The notes under the pieces are model-generated. The model searched no databases. It worked only from the letters and a program-made list of their open reading frames with translations, and had not been told where the DNA came from. From Pseudomonadota bacterium (GTDB taxonomy: Bacteria; Pseudomonadota; Gammaproteobacteria; Burkholderiales; Burkholderiaceae_C): a DNA stretch of 7,883 nucleotides. The stretch spans positions 1-7,883 of the forward strand of contig JAEZZU010000136.1 of NCBI GenBank assembly GCA_023418355.1, given 5' to 3'. The position numbers were made by a program, and so were the translations under genes. Shown in pieces: positions 1 to 6,199 of the stretch (position 1 is the first letter of the stretch; the number at the start of each line of letters is the position of its first letter).

Positions 1-979
1 GAGAACCCACGCTCTGCGGCACCTGGGGCCGCGCAGCCGCCACGCTGTCTGCAGCCTCGCTCTCCGCCTTCGGCGAGTCGTCAGGCTCCGCTGCTGGCGG
101 GCGCGCCTGCATTTCCAGCGCCTTGGCACAGCTGGCAGCCAGCAGCAGGATGGCGGAGGTGACATACATCCACATCAGCACCACCACCAGCGAGCCTGCG
201 GCGCCATAGGCGGAGACCACCGCCGCCGTGGCCAGATACCAGGCCAGCGCCTGCTTGCTCAGCGTAAACAGCAGCGCGCCCACCACGGCCCCCACGGCCA
301 GATAGCGCAGAGAGGGTTTCTGCCCGGAGCCAATGCGCATCAGCCCCATGAACAGCAGCGCAATCACGCACATGGACACGCCTTCATTGAGCAGCCAGAC
401 CAGCTCTCCCGGCGGCTCCATCTCCAGCCACTCCCCCGCCAGCTCCATAAACAGTCGCAGTGCCGTGGACAGCACCATGGTCACCAGCAGCAAAAAGCCC
501 AGCACCAGCACATAGAGCAGGCCGCGCATGCGCAGCGTGGCCAGTGCCCACCATTTTTTGGGTTCCTGCGCGGATGCAGGCTGGCCAATCTGCCAGAGCT
601 TGTTGAAGGCCTGCTGCAGCTCCGCAAACACGCCGGTTGCGCCCGAGAGCAGCAGCACAAAGGCCGCAATGGATGCCAGCCGTCCTTGCGACGGTGTCTG
701 CGCACTGGCCAGTGCAGCCTCCACCACACTGGCACCGCGATCGCCCATGACGCTGCGCACCTGGGCAAGCAGGTTGTCTTCGACCACGCTGCGGTCCATC
801 CACCAGCCCAGCAGACCCACGATCAGCAGCAGCAGCGGCGACAGGCTCAGCAGGCCATAAAAGGTCATGGCGGCGCTCATGCGCAAGCCATCGGCCTGCA
901 GCCACAGCTGCACGGCTTGAATCAGGGGCCACACAGGGCGTAACAGGGCTTTGAAGGTGGCAGAGGGGGCTACTTGCAT
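1..979 (-). CDS. YihY/BrkB-family inner-membrane protein (C-terminus cut by window edge)
   Basis: The frame stays open from ATG at 979 to the left edge, giving 326 residues without a stop. Family marks seen: SAAMTFYGLLSLSPL (residues 35-49), GATGVFAELQQAFNKLW (113-129), and AYGAAGSLVVVLMWMYVTSA (257-276), the very conserved last-helix region of YihY/BrkB proteins. About six hydrophobic membrane segments can be counted, near residues 39-60, 102-118, 152-172, 196-214, 225-243 and 261-284. After residue 285 the chain turns hydrophilic, rich in Ala, Pro, Glu and Asp, and probably ends as a cytoplasmic tail beyond the edge. The family was once called ribonuclease BN by mistake; its real function is not settled. 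The start was chosen because it precedes the family's usual N-terminal segment; only a weak GGGG lies upstream. The gene is divergent from the EamA gene. Family call is firm; role unknown. Confidence 0.9.
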   Translation of the reverse strand, partial: MQVAPSATFKALLRPVWPLIQAVQLWLQADGLRMSAAMTFYGLLSLSPLLLLIVGLLGWWMDRSVVEDNLLAQVRSVMGDRGASVVEAALASAQTPSQGRLASIAAFVLLLSGATGVFAELQQAFNKLWQIGQPASAQEPKKWWALATLRMRGLLYVLVLGFLLLVTMVLSTALRLFMELAGEWLEMEPPGELVWLLNEGVSMCVIALLFMGLMRIGSGQKPSLRYLAVGAVVGALLFTLSKQALAWYLATAAVVSAYGAAGSLVVVLMWMYVTSAILLLAASCAKALEMQARPPAAEPDDSPKAESEAADSVAAARPQVPQSVGS

Positions 980-1188
980 AGACCCCATTGTGGCGTGTCG
1001 TGCGCAGCCACGGCTGTCAGCCCCTGCCCCACGCGCGCTGCAAGAAAAGCAGCTGTGCGACAGCACCTGTCCCGCACATGCCCCAAGCCCCGCGCAATCG
1101 CTTCTACAATCCGCCGCCGTGCAGTGCGCGGTGCACCTGCACGAGTGCCATCCTGGCGGATTGTTTTGCAGAAAGTGGGCAGGCCCTT
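980..1188. promoter_or_regulatory. Divergent intergenic region between the YihY-family and EamA-family genes
   Basis: This 209-bp gap separates two divergent starts, so it should hold promoters for both. I see no strong consensus pair. A TACAAT at 1105-1110 could be a -10 for the rightward gene, but nothing like TTGACA lies 16-18 bp upstream. The imperfect palindromic stretch GTGCAG-N12-CTGCAC (1119-1142) surrounds GGTGCACC and could be a regulator site. The assignment rests on gene orientation only. Confidence 0.4.
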
Positions 1189-2100
1189 ATGCCGTCCTCA
1201 CCCCTGGGCACAGCGCCCGCTTCCATGTCTCCCGCGCGTGCTGCGCTCGCAGGCATTGGCCTGACGGTCGTGGCCTGCGCCATGTTTGCCCTGCTCGACA
1301 GCGGCACCAAATTCGCCGGACAGGCACTGCCCATGCTGCTGGTGGTCTGGCTGCGCTTCATGGCGCAGGCGCTGGTGACCACAGCACTTGTACTCCCGAA
1401 ACATGGACTGGCAGCGCTGCGCACCGAGCACCCCAAATTCCAGGTCAGCCGGGCGCTGAGCGGCGTCATGACCACGGTGTTTGCCTTCTTCTGCATACAG
1501 ACCATGCCACTGGCCAACTTCACGGCCATCTGGTCGGCCGGGCCACTGCTCATCGTCGTGGCATCTGCGCTGCTGTTTGGCGAAAAAGTCAGCGGAGCGC
1601 GCTGGGCGCTGCTGGTCACAGGCCTGGTGGCGGTCATCACCATCGTCCGTCCCGAAAGCGATGGCATGTCGCTGGGCTGGGCTGCCCTCGCCCCAGTGGG
1701 TGTGCTGCTGTGCGGCACCACCTACCAGCTGCTGGGCAGCCGCCTCTCGCGCCTGGACCCTCCCACCACCACGCAGCTGTACACCACCTGGCTGCCCGTG
1801 ATGGCAACAGCGCCGGTGATTCCATGGATCTGGCAATCCATCACCGACTGGCAGCTGTGGGGGGTCATTGCCATGATGGGTATCTGCAGCGGCGTAGGCC
1901 ACCTGCTCCTGCTGCAGGCTTACCGCTATGCCCTGCCCTCGGTGGTGTCACCGTTTCTCTACAGCCAGATTGGCTTTGCCATGCTGATGGGCTGGCTGTT
2001 CTTTGGCCAGGTGCCCGATGCCATCTCGCTGGCCGGCATGGCCGTGATCATGGCCTGCGGCCTGTGCAGTATCTGGATGAGTGTGCGCGGGCGGGGCTGA
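1189..2100 (+). CDS. EamA-family (DMT superfamily) membrane transporter
   Basis: This encodes 303 residues, the usual length for a ten-helix EamA carrier of the drug/metabolite transporter superfamily. The two EamA repeats are visible. The first ends in LLIVVASALLFGEKVSG (120-136) followed by a helix ending TIVRP. The second holds AYRYALPSVVSPFLYSQ (244-260) and MGWLFFGQVPDAISLAG (267-283), with the typical glycine-rich last helix. The substrate cannot be told from sequence; relatives export or import amino acids, nucleotides or other small metabolites. The frame is open further upstream to 988, but that extension is Arg/Pro/Cys-rich and unlike a transporter, so ATG 1189 is preferred. ATG 1225 (residue 13) is an alternative; neither has a strong ribosome site. 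The TGA stop directly abuts the stop of the convergent cidB-like gene. Confidence 0.88.
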   Translation: MPSSPLGTAPASMSPARAALAGIGLTVVACAMFALLDSGTKFAGQALPMLLVVWLRFMAQALVTTALVLPKHGLAALRTEHPKFQVSRALSGVMTTVFAFFCIQTMPLANFTAIWSAGPLLIVVASALLFGEKVSGARWALLVTGLVAVITIVRPESDGMSLGWAALAPVGVLLCGTTYQLLGSRLSRLDPPTTTQLYTTWLPVMATAPVIPWIWQSITDWQLWGVIAMMGICSGVGHLLLLQAYRYALPSVVSPFLYSQIGFAMLMGWLFFGQVPDAISLAGMAVIMACGLCSIWMSVRGRG

Positions 2101-2796
2101 TCAGAAAAACACCTGCCGCACAAAAGGTGCCGCCAGCACATTGACGGCGCCCGCAATCATCATCACCAGCGAAGCAACCACGGCCTGCACATCCCCGAAC
2201 TGGCGGGCCTTGGCCACGCCTGTGCCGTGGGCGGCGCCGCCCAGAATCGCACCGGTGGCCAGCTTGCTGCGCACATGGGGCAGCACGCGCAGCAGCACTT
2301 CGCCCAGCAGCATGCCGGTAATGCCGGTCATGACCACAAACAGCGCTGCCAGATCGGTGGGGCCACCCAGCACACGCTCGGCCTCAATGGCAAACGGTGT
2401 GGTGATGGAGCGCACGGCCAGGCCTTTTTGCAGCGTTTCGTCCAGGCCAAAGGCATGGGCGAACCAGACCGTGGTGCTGATGGATACACAGCTGGCCACC
2501 AGCACGCCGGTGGTGATGGACAGCCAGTGCTTGCGCAGCATGGCGCGGTGTTCATACAGCGGCAGTGCAAAGGCCACGGTGGTGGGGCCCAGCAGCCAGG
2601 CCAGCCAGCGCGTCTGGGCGATGTACTGCGGATAGCTCACGTGCGTGAGCAGCAGCAGCGCAATCAGCACCAGCGGCGTTGCCAGGATAGGCATCAGCAA
2701 CGGTGTGGGGTACTTGCGGTACAGGCGCTTGTTGATGGTGTAGCAGACCACGGTCGCCAGCAGCGACAGCACACCAATGGCTTCATTGCTCAGCAT
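2101..2796 (-). CDS. cidB: CidB/LrgB-family membrane protein
   Basis: This is a 231-residue, highly hydrophobic protein matching the LrgB/CidB/YohK family in length and motifs. LLGPTTVAFALPLY lies at 68-81, RSITTPFAIE at 129-138 and GGAAHGTGVAKA at 187-198; these are the family's most conserved blocks. CidB/LrgB proteins sit in the inner membrane with a small CidA/LrgA partner. In staphylococci they were linked to murein hydrolase export and cell death, and later work ties them to pyruvate or overflow-metabolite transport; which role applies here is not visible. Its ATG lies 4 bp after the cidA-like stop, so the two are surely cotranscribed. A GGAG about 11 bases upstream of the ATG, inside the end of the cidA gene, is the likely ribosome site. 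The symbol is by family and gene order; lrgB would be equally defensible. Confidence 0.88.
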   Translation of the reverse strand: MLSNEAIGVLSLLATVVCYTINKRLYRKYPTPLLMPILATPLVLIALLLLTHVSYPQYIAQTRWLAWLLGPTTVAFALPLYEHRAMLRKHWLSITTGVLVASCVSISTTVWFAHAFGLDETLQKGLAVRSITTPFAIEAERVLGGPTDLAALFVVMTGITGMLLGEVLLRVLPHVRSKLATGAILGGAAHGTGVAKARQFGDVQAVVASLVMMIAGAVNVLAAPFVRQVFF

Positions 2797-2800
2797 GGAT

Positions 2801-3250
2801 TCAGGCTCCGCGCGAAGAACGGCGACGCGCCAGCAACAGCTCCAGGCGGTAGACGCGGTCTACGGCCCATGCCGTTGCCACCATCACACACAAGGTGCTG
2901 GAGATGATGACGGCCAGAATGCGCAGACCCTGGTGCTGAATCAGCTCAGGGTATTCGGTGACCACCAGCACGGCGGGCACAAAGAACAGCAGCATCTCGG
3001 CCAGCAGCCAGTTGGTGCCGCCCTTGAGCCATTGCACCTTGATCACCCCACTGAAGAGGCCCGCAGCCAGCAGGCCAAAGCCGATCAGGCCCGCAGGCAT
3101 GCTCCAGCCAAAGTGCTGGCGCAGCACGTCCATGCTGAGCCAGATGCAGCTGAGCACCACCACCTGCAGTACCACTTTGAACAGGTGCTGGAGGCTGAGC
3201 AGGCTGCGCTGCAAGGAAAGGCTGGAGACGGACGCGATCAGGGATGACAT
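2801..3250 (-). CDS. cidA: CidA/LrgA-family membrane protein
   Basis: This encodes 149 residues with four predicted membrane helices (about 23-41, 52-70, 82-99 and 108-130) and a basic tail ending RRRSSRGA, typical of CidA/LrgA holin-like proteins. The family block is clear: MPAGLIGFGLL (51-61), IKVQWLKGG (70-78) and EMLLFFVPA (85-93). It is the small partner of the downstream CidB-like protein, and the pair forms a two-gene operon. The frame also has an ATG at 3316, but that would extend across the regulatory gap to within 12 bp of the LysR start and add residues not seen in the family. ATG 3250 is therefore chosen, although no strong ribosome site precedes it. The divergent LysR gene and the palindrome between them suggest LysR control, as for CidR and cidABC in Gram-positive bacteria; that regulation is inferred. 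Confidence 0.87.
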   Translation of the reverse strand: MSSLIASVSSLSLQRSLLSLQHLFKVVLQVVVLSCIWLSMDVLRQHFGWSMPAGLIGFGLLAAGLFSGVIKVQWLKGGTNWLLAEMLLFFVPAVLVVTEYPELIQHQGLRILAVIISSTLCVMVATAWAVDRVYRLELLLARRRSSRGA

Positions 3251-3277
3251 GCTGCGAAGTCTAGGGTTTCTACTTAG

Positions 3278-3292
3278 ATTCGTAAAATGAAT
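3278..3292. promoter_or_regulatory. Candidate LysR-type regulator binding box (T-N11-A)
   Basis: ATTC (3278-3281) and GAAT (3289-3292) form a perfect inverted repeat with a 7-base AT-rich centre. It contains T-N11-A (T3279, A3291), the classical LysR-type box. It lies in the 77-bp gap between the cidA-like start (3250) and the divergent LysR start (3328), where such regulators normally bind to control their neighbour and themselves. The palindrome is seen; binding is inferred. Confidence 0.5.
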
Positions 3293-3327
3293 AATTTCCA
3301 TCCCAGGCATTCCCAAAAGGCATCCCC

Positions 3328-4245
3328 ATGGATTTACGCGCCCTGCGCTACTTTGTTGAAGTCGTGCGCACCAACAGCTTTACGCGTGCGGCAGAGAACG
3401 CCCACGTCACCCAGCCCACCATCAGCAAGATGGTCAAGCAGCTCGAAGATGAGCTGGGCGGCCCCCTGCTGCTGCGCGAAGGGCGCGGCGTGCAGCTCAC
3501 CGATGCCGGTCAAGTGGTCTATGAACGCGGCCTGGAGGTGCTGGCGCAGACACAGCTGCTCAAGCAGGAAGTGGCCGAGGTGGATGGCATTGCGCGCGGT
3601 GAACTCTCCGTGGGCATCATGCCCACCGCAGGCCACTACATGGCGCCGGTGATTGCCCTGTTCCAGCAGCGCTACCCGGGCGTGACGCTGAACGTGCAGG
3701 AATCCGGCGCACGCGCGCAGCGCCAGCTGGTGCTGGAAGGCAAGCTGGACATGGCGCTGGGCCTGATTGATGCGCCAGACCCGGAACTGCAGACCTACAC
3801 CATCGCCCACCAGAAAACACGCGTGGCCATGGCGCGTCACCGCATCAAGAACGAGGCACGGCCCGTGCGCTGGAAAGAGCTGGAGGGTATGCCCTTTCTG
3901 CTCTACACCAGTGACTTCACCCTGCACGAAGCCGTGCTGCAGCAATGCGCAGCAGCTGGCTTTACGCCCCAGGTAAAGCTGCAAAGCCGCTACTGGGATT
4001 TCATCGGCGATCTGGTGGCCGCAGACATTGGCATTGCCGTGATGTTTGAGCACGTGATTGCCAAGTACGACACCAGCCGTGTAGCCAGCCGCCCGCTGGT
4101 GGGGCCATCCATGACCTGGGATGCCGTCCTGATGTGGCGCAGCGGCTACCGCTCCCGTGCTGCACAGGCGTGGCTGGACTGCGTGCAGCAGGTCTATCCC
4201 ACACCACTGCCCAGCGGCAGCCCTGTGCCCTGCATAAAAAAATAG
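3328..4245 (+). CDS. LysR-family transcriptional regulator, probable CidR-like regulator of the divergent cidAB pair
   Basis: This 305-residue protein has the standard LysR-type length. The N-terminal winged helix-turn-helix covers about residues 1-60: LRALRYFVEVVRTNSFTRAA, then VTQPTISKMVKQLEDELG with the recognition helix, then LLLREGRGVQLTDAG. A linker helix runs to about 88, and the effector domain starts at GELSVGIMP (91-99). ATG 3328 is preceded by AAAAGG at 3315-3320 with 7-base spacing, and the HTH begins at once, so the start is secure. It is divergent from cidA-cidB, the arrangement expected of a dedicated regulator; the effector is unknown. The last codons (KK) and the TAG stop lie inside an ATAAAAAAATAGCTGC repeat element, so the C-terminus seems to have been set by that repeat. 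Confidence 0.9.
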   Translation: MDLRALRYFVEVVRTNSFTRAAENAHVTQPTISKMVKQLEDELGGPLLLREGRGVQLTDAGQVVYERGLEVLAQTQLLKQEVAEVDGIARGELSVGIMPTAGHYMAPVIALFQQRYPGVTLNVQESGARAQRQLVLEGKLDMALGLIDAPDPELQTYTIAHQKTRVAMARHRIKNEARPVRWKELEGMPFLLYTSDFTLHEAVLQQCAAAGFTPQVKLQSRYWDFIGDLVAADIGIAVMFEHVIAKYDTSRVASRPLVGPSMTWDAVLMWRSGYRSRAAQAWLDCVQQVYPTPLPSGSPVPCIKK

Positions 4246-4281
4246 CTGCTCAGGCTTGATCTATCAGACCTCAAGCCAGAT
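4234..4281 (+). repeat. Dispersed inverted-repeat element, degenerate copy A
   Basis: ATAAAAAAATAGCTGC (4234-4249) is identical over 16 bases to the start of the intact copy at 4621. The inner part has diverged into a different hairpin, GGCTTGA (4253-4259) with TCAAGCC (4271-4277), an 11-base loop and a short ATTT afterwards. The stem could be a weak terminator for the LysR gene, whose stop codon TAG is part of the repeat. Confidence 0.6.
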
Positions 4282-4392
4282 TTGACGCTAATTTCTGCCT
4301 GACCGTTGTGTATGCACCCTGCGGTCTGCACCGACACACATGGACGCGCTGGCGCATTAGGCTTGTGTCATTCGTTTTCACATTGCATGACA

Positions 4393-4398
4393 AGGAGA
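4393..4398 (+). promoter_or_regulatory. Strong ribosome-binding site for the small membrane protein
   Basis: AGGAGA is placed 5 bases before ATG 4404. It decides this start over the in-frame ATG at 4308, which has no comparable site and would add a Trp/Arg/His-rich leader. Confidence 0.7.
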
Positions 4399-4403
4399 GC
4401 TTT

Positions 4404-4583
4404 ATGTACACCGTTGCCGCTGTGTTGTGGATGCTGGGCATTCTGGGGCTGGCCTGGGGCGCATTGTCCAGCCAGGCCATTGCGCTGCCCCGGCTGGTCT
4501 TTCGCTATGGTTCTGGCTGCACCATGTTTGCGCTGGGCTGCGCGGTGTTTCTCTACGCCTATCTGCAGCGGCCCATGGTCTGA
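4404..4583 (+). CDS. Small two-helix membrane protein of unknown function (59 aa)
   Basis: The product starts MYTVAAVLWMLGILGLAWGA and has two hydrophobic segments, about residues 3-22 and 35-54. They are joined by a short polar stretch (SSQAIALPRLVFRYGS), and the protein ends YLQRPMV. This suggests a small inner-membrane protein with a hairpin topology. I do not recognise the family. Support for a real gene: one of the best ribosome sites in the window (AGGAGA, 5-base spacing), a stop followed 15 bases later by a strong intrinsic terminator, and its own 158-bp upstream region. It lies between the LysR gene and convergent argE, so it is probably a single-gene transcript. No promoter pair could be fixed; a TTGACG at 4282-4287 has no well-spaced -10. 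A role with the neighbouring CidA/CidB membrane proteins is possible but unsupported. Confidence 0.72.
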   Translation: MYTVAAVLWMLGILGLAWGALSSQAIALPRLVFRYGSGCTMFALGCAVFLYAYLQRPMV

Positions 4584-4597
4584 GGCCCTGGCTGTTC

Positions 4598-4620
4598 AGG
4601 CCGCGAAGCGGCCTTTTTTT
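4598..4620 (+). terminator. Intrinsic terminator of the small membrane-protein gene
   Basis: AGGCCGC (4598-4604) and GCGGCCT (4608-4614) form a 7-bp GC-rich stem with a GAA loop, followed by a run of seven T (4614-4620). It lies 15 bases after the stop at 4583. This is a textbook rho-independent terminator on the + strand. Confidence 0.9.
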
Positions 4621-4664
4621 ATAAAAAAATAGCTGCCAGCGCTTACCAGATAAGCGCTGGCAGC
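4621..4664 (-). terminator. Repeat copy B: intact inverted repeat acting as intrinsic terminator of argE
   Basis: GCTGCCAGCGCTTA (4632-4645) pairs perfectly with TAAGCGCTGGCAGC (4651-4664): a 14-bp stem with a 5-base loop. Read on the minus strand, the stem is followed by TATTTTTTTAT, so it should terminate argE, whose stop is at 4692. It is also the best copy of the repeat seen in degenerate form at 4234, 5948 and 7315. The U-tract side abuts the T-tract of the forward terminator, giving a back-to-back pair. Confidence 0.85.
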
Positions 4665-4675
4665 CAATTTGGCTG
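4661..4675. repeat. Short inverted repeat overlapping the argE terminator arm
   Basis: CAGCCAA and TTGGCTG form a perfect 7-bp inverted repeat around a single T. Its first four bases (CAGC, 4661-4664) also belong to the stem of the 4632-4664 hairpin, so the two structures would compete in RNA. With a 1-base centre it is more likely a DNA palindrome than a stable RNA hairpin. Function unknown. Confidence 0.45.
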
Positions 4676-4691
4676 ATATTTTCCGCCGGCC

Positions 4692-5852
4692 TTATAGCGA
4701 CTGTGCGAGCTTGCGCAAAAAGGTTTCGCAACGCTGCAACTGCGCAATTTCCACAAACTCATTGGCCTTGTGCGCCTCGGCAATCGCACCAGGCCCGCAG
4801 ACCACGGTGGGAATGCCTGCGAGCTGGAACAGACCGGCTTCCGTGGCATAGGCCACCTTGCGTTTTTCACGGTCACCTGTGAGCGCCTGCACCAGCTGGC
4901 TGATGGCTTCGGTCTCTGCCGTATCAAACGATGGTGCACCGGCGCAGGACTGAAACTCGATGCGTGCCTCGGCAAACTCCTGGCGCATGCGCGGCAGCAG
5001 TTCCTGCTGCACATAGGCTTCCACCTGGGCCTGAATGCCATCGGGTTCGATGCCCGGCAGGTTGCGGAACTCGTAGGCAAATTCGCAGTACTCAGGGATG
5101 GTGTTCACCGCAATGCCACCGCTGATCTGGTTGGTGGTCATGGTGGTGTAGGGCACGTCGAAAAACTCGTCATACGGGCCGTTGGCCTTGAAACCATCAG
5201 CCAGATCGCGGATGCGGCAGATCAGGCGCGCTGCGTATTCAATCGCGTTGCTGCCGCGGGGGGTGAGCGAGGAATGTGCAGACTTGCCATGCACCTTGCA
5301 GCGCCACACATTGATGCCCTTGTGCGCCACCACGGGCTGCATGCTGGTGGGCTCGCCCACGATACAGCCGTCAAAGCGCTGGCCCTGCAGCTTGAGCTGC
5401 TCCAGCATGATGGGCGCGCCCAGACAACCCACTTCTTCATCGTACGACAGCGCAAAGTGCAGCGGCTTGGCACGCTCCATGGCCAGAAACTCCGGCACCA
5501 GCGCCAGACCGGCTGCAATAAAGCCTTTCATGTCACAGGTGCCACGGCCGTAGAGCTTGCCGTCGATCTCGGTCAGTGCGAATGGATCCGTGTTCCATGT
5601 CTGGCCATCCACGGGCACCACATCGGTGTGGCCGGACAGCACGATGCCGCCCTGCGTGCTGCCATCGCTGGCAGGCAAAGTGGCGAACAGGTTGGACTTG
5701 GAGCCGTCGGGCGACTTGATCAGCTGTGCCTGCACGCCCAGCGCTGCCAGCGCGTCGCGCACATGTTCAATCAGATGGAGGTTGGAGTTGCGGCTGGTGG
5801 TATCAAACGCCACCAAAGTTTGCAGCCATTCGCGGGTGGTAGGTGTGCTCAT
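4692..5852 (-). CDS. argE: Acetylornithine deacetylase
   Basis: This 386-residue M20-family zinc peptidase homologue should remove the acetyl group from N-acetylornithine to give ornithine in cytoplasmic arginine synthesis. Key residues are in place: SGHTDVVPVDG (73-83) with metal ligand H75 and catalytic-site D77; GRGTCDMKG (102-110) with bridging D107; SYDEEVG (136-142) with general base E139 and ligand E140; GEPT (166-169) with E167; and the last ligand H361 in EAHKANEF. The central lid domain runs from about 180 to 290, with KGINVWRCKVHGKSAHSS at 178-195. Length and GEPT fit ArgE better than the related DapE, but this subgroup can be hard to separate by eye. The frame is open to 5978, but that leader is read from repeat DNA, so ATG 5852 is chosen, with a weak AAGACAAG upstream. 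It has its own terminator and no arg neighbours here. Confidence 0.92.
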   Translation of the reverse strand: MSTPTTREWLQTLVAFDTTSRNSNLHLIEHVRDALAALGVQAQLIKSPDGSKSNLFATLPASDGSTQGGIVLSGHTDVVPVDGQTWNTDPFALTEIDGKLYGRGTCDMKGFIAAGLALVPEFLAMERAKPLHFALSYDEEVGCLGAPIMLEQLKLQGQRFDGCIVGEPTSMQPVVAHKGINVWRCKVHGKSAHSSLTPRGSNAIEYAARLICRIRDLADGFKANGPYDEFFDVPYTTMTTNQISGGIAVNTIPEYCEFAYEFRNLPGIEPDGIQAQVEAYVQQELLPRMRQEFAEARIEFQSCAGAPSFDTAETEAISQLVQALTGDREKRKVAYATEAGLFQLAGIPTVVCGPGAIAEAHKANEFVEIAQLQRCETFLRKLAQSL

Positions 5853-5947
5853 ACGCTTGTCTTGCCAAAGACCCGGCGCACAGGGCCAGGTAATGGCAAG
5901 CAGTGTACGGCGCGCAGGCAGTCCTCCTCGCAGCAAAAGCTTTTTCA

Positions 5948-5991
5948 GTTTTGATAGCTGCCAGCGCTTTCCCCACAAGCCACGGGGAAAG
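5948..5991 (+). repeat. Dispersed inverted-repeat element, copy C with altered hairpin
   Basis: GTTTTGATAGCTGCCAGCGC (5948-5967) matches copy D (7333-7352, opposite strand) over 20 bases. The core ATAGCTGCCAGCGCTT (5954-5969) matches copy B over 16. The usual second arm is replaced: CTTTCCCC (5967-5974) pairs with GGGGAAAG (5984-5991), a perfect 8-bp stem with a 9-base loop. It lies about 96 bp upstream of the argE start. Confidence 0.7.
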
Positions 5992-6137
5992 TAGTGCTGC
6001 CTTAGGCTTGCACGGTCTGCAAAACACTTTTCAGTCGGGACTGATCACCATCCCCGCCGTCGTTGCGCATGCACTGCTCTGCAGCTCTGCCCACCCTCTG
6101 TACGCCATGACCTACAAAATCTGACAGCGTCCAGCAA

Positions 6138-6165
6138 TTGGCATGGCAGGCTCTATGGTTAGCAT
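6138..6165 (+). promoter_or_regulatory. Candidate sigma70-type promoter of the NlpE-like lipoprotein
   Basis: TTGGCA (6138-6143) is followed after 16 bases by TAGCAT (6160-6165), matching the consensus at 5 of 6 and 4 of 6 positions. Transcription would start near 6172. That fits translation from ATG 6200 and excludes the in-frame ATG at 6143. Confidence 0.4.
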
Positions 6166-6199
6166 GAGCTTCATTGTCACGCACCATTCACGTTCGCTT

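Larger units (their letters stand above)
5853..6199. other. 347-bp divergent gap without a convincing gene
   Basis: This stretch lies between the argE start (-) and the lipoprotein start (+). It should hold promoters for both. It contains repeat copy C (5948-5991), a 14-base palindrome TCAGTC-GG-GACTGA (6031-6044) and a plausible forward promoter at 6138-6165. A 73-codon frame at 5903-6124 (+) starts inside the argE upstream region and crosses the repeat. It has no ribosome site or recognisable product, so I do not call it. Confidence 0.55.

Noticed and set aside
384..932. A 182-codon reverse frame at the left edge
   Set aside because: It is a shadow of the YihY/BrkB frame, which is open from 979 to the window edge and carries the conserved family motifs.
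951..2144. A 397-codon forward frame overlapping the EamA gene
   Set aside because: It is out of frame with the transporter and its product is rich in His, Arg, Pro and Cys with no membrane helices; the alternate frame gives a clean ten-helix EamA protein.
2227..2907. A 226-codon forward frame across cidB and cidA
   Set aside because: Its product is Gln/His/Gly-rich and low in complexity, and it lies antisense to two recognisable genes.
3251..3316. Upstream ATG (3316) extending the cidA-like gene
   Set aside because: It would add a 22-residue non-family leader and consume the gap holding the likely LysR box.
4770..5954. A 394-codon forward frame antisense to argE
   Set aside because: It is fully covered by a well-supported argE with all active-site residues on the other strand; its product is His/Gly/Arg/Gln-rich and matches no family, as expected of an antisense shadow in GC-rich DNA.
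5853..5978. 42-codon upstream extension of argE
   Set aside because: The extension is encoded partly by the dispersed repeat and has no match to ArgE N-termini; ATG 5852 starts at the normal family position.
5903..6124. 73-codon forward frame in the argE/lipoprotein gap
   Set aside because: No ribosome site, it crosses repeat copy C, and the product has no recognisable feature.
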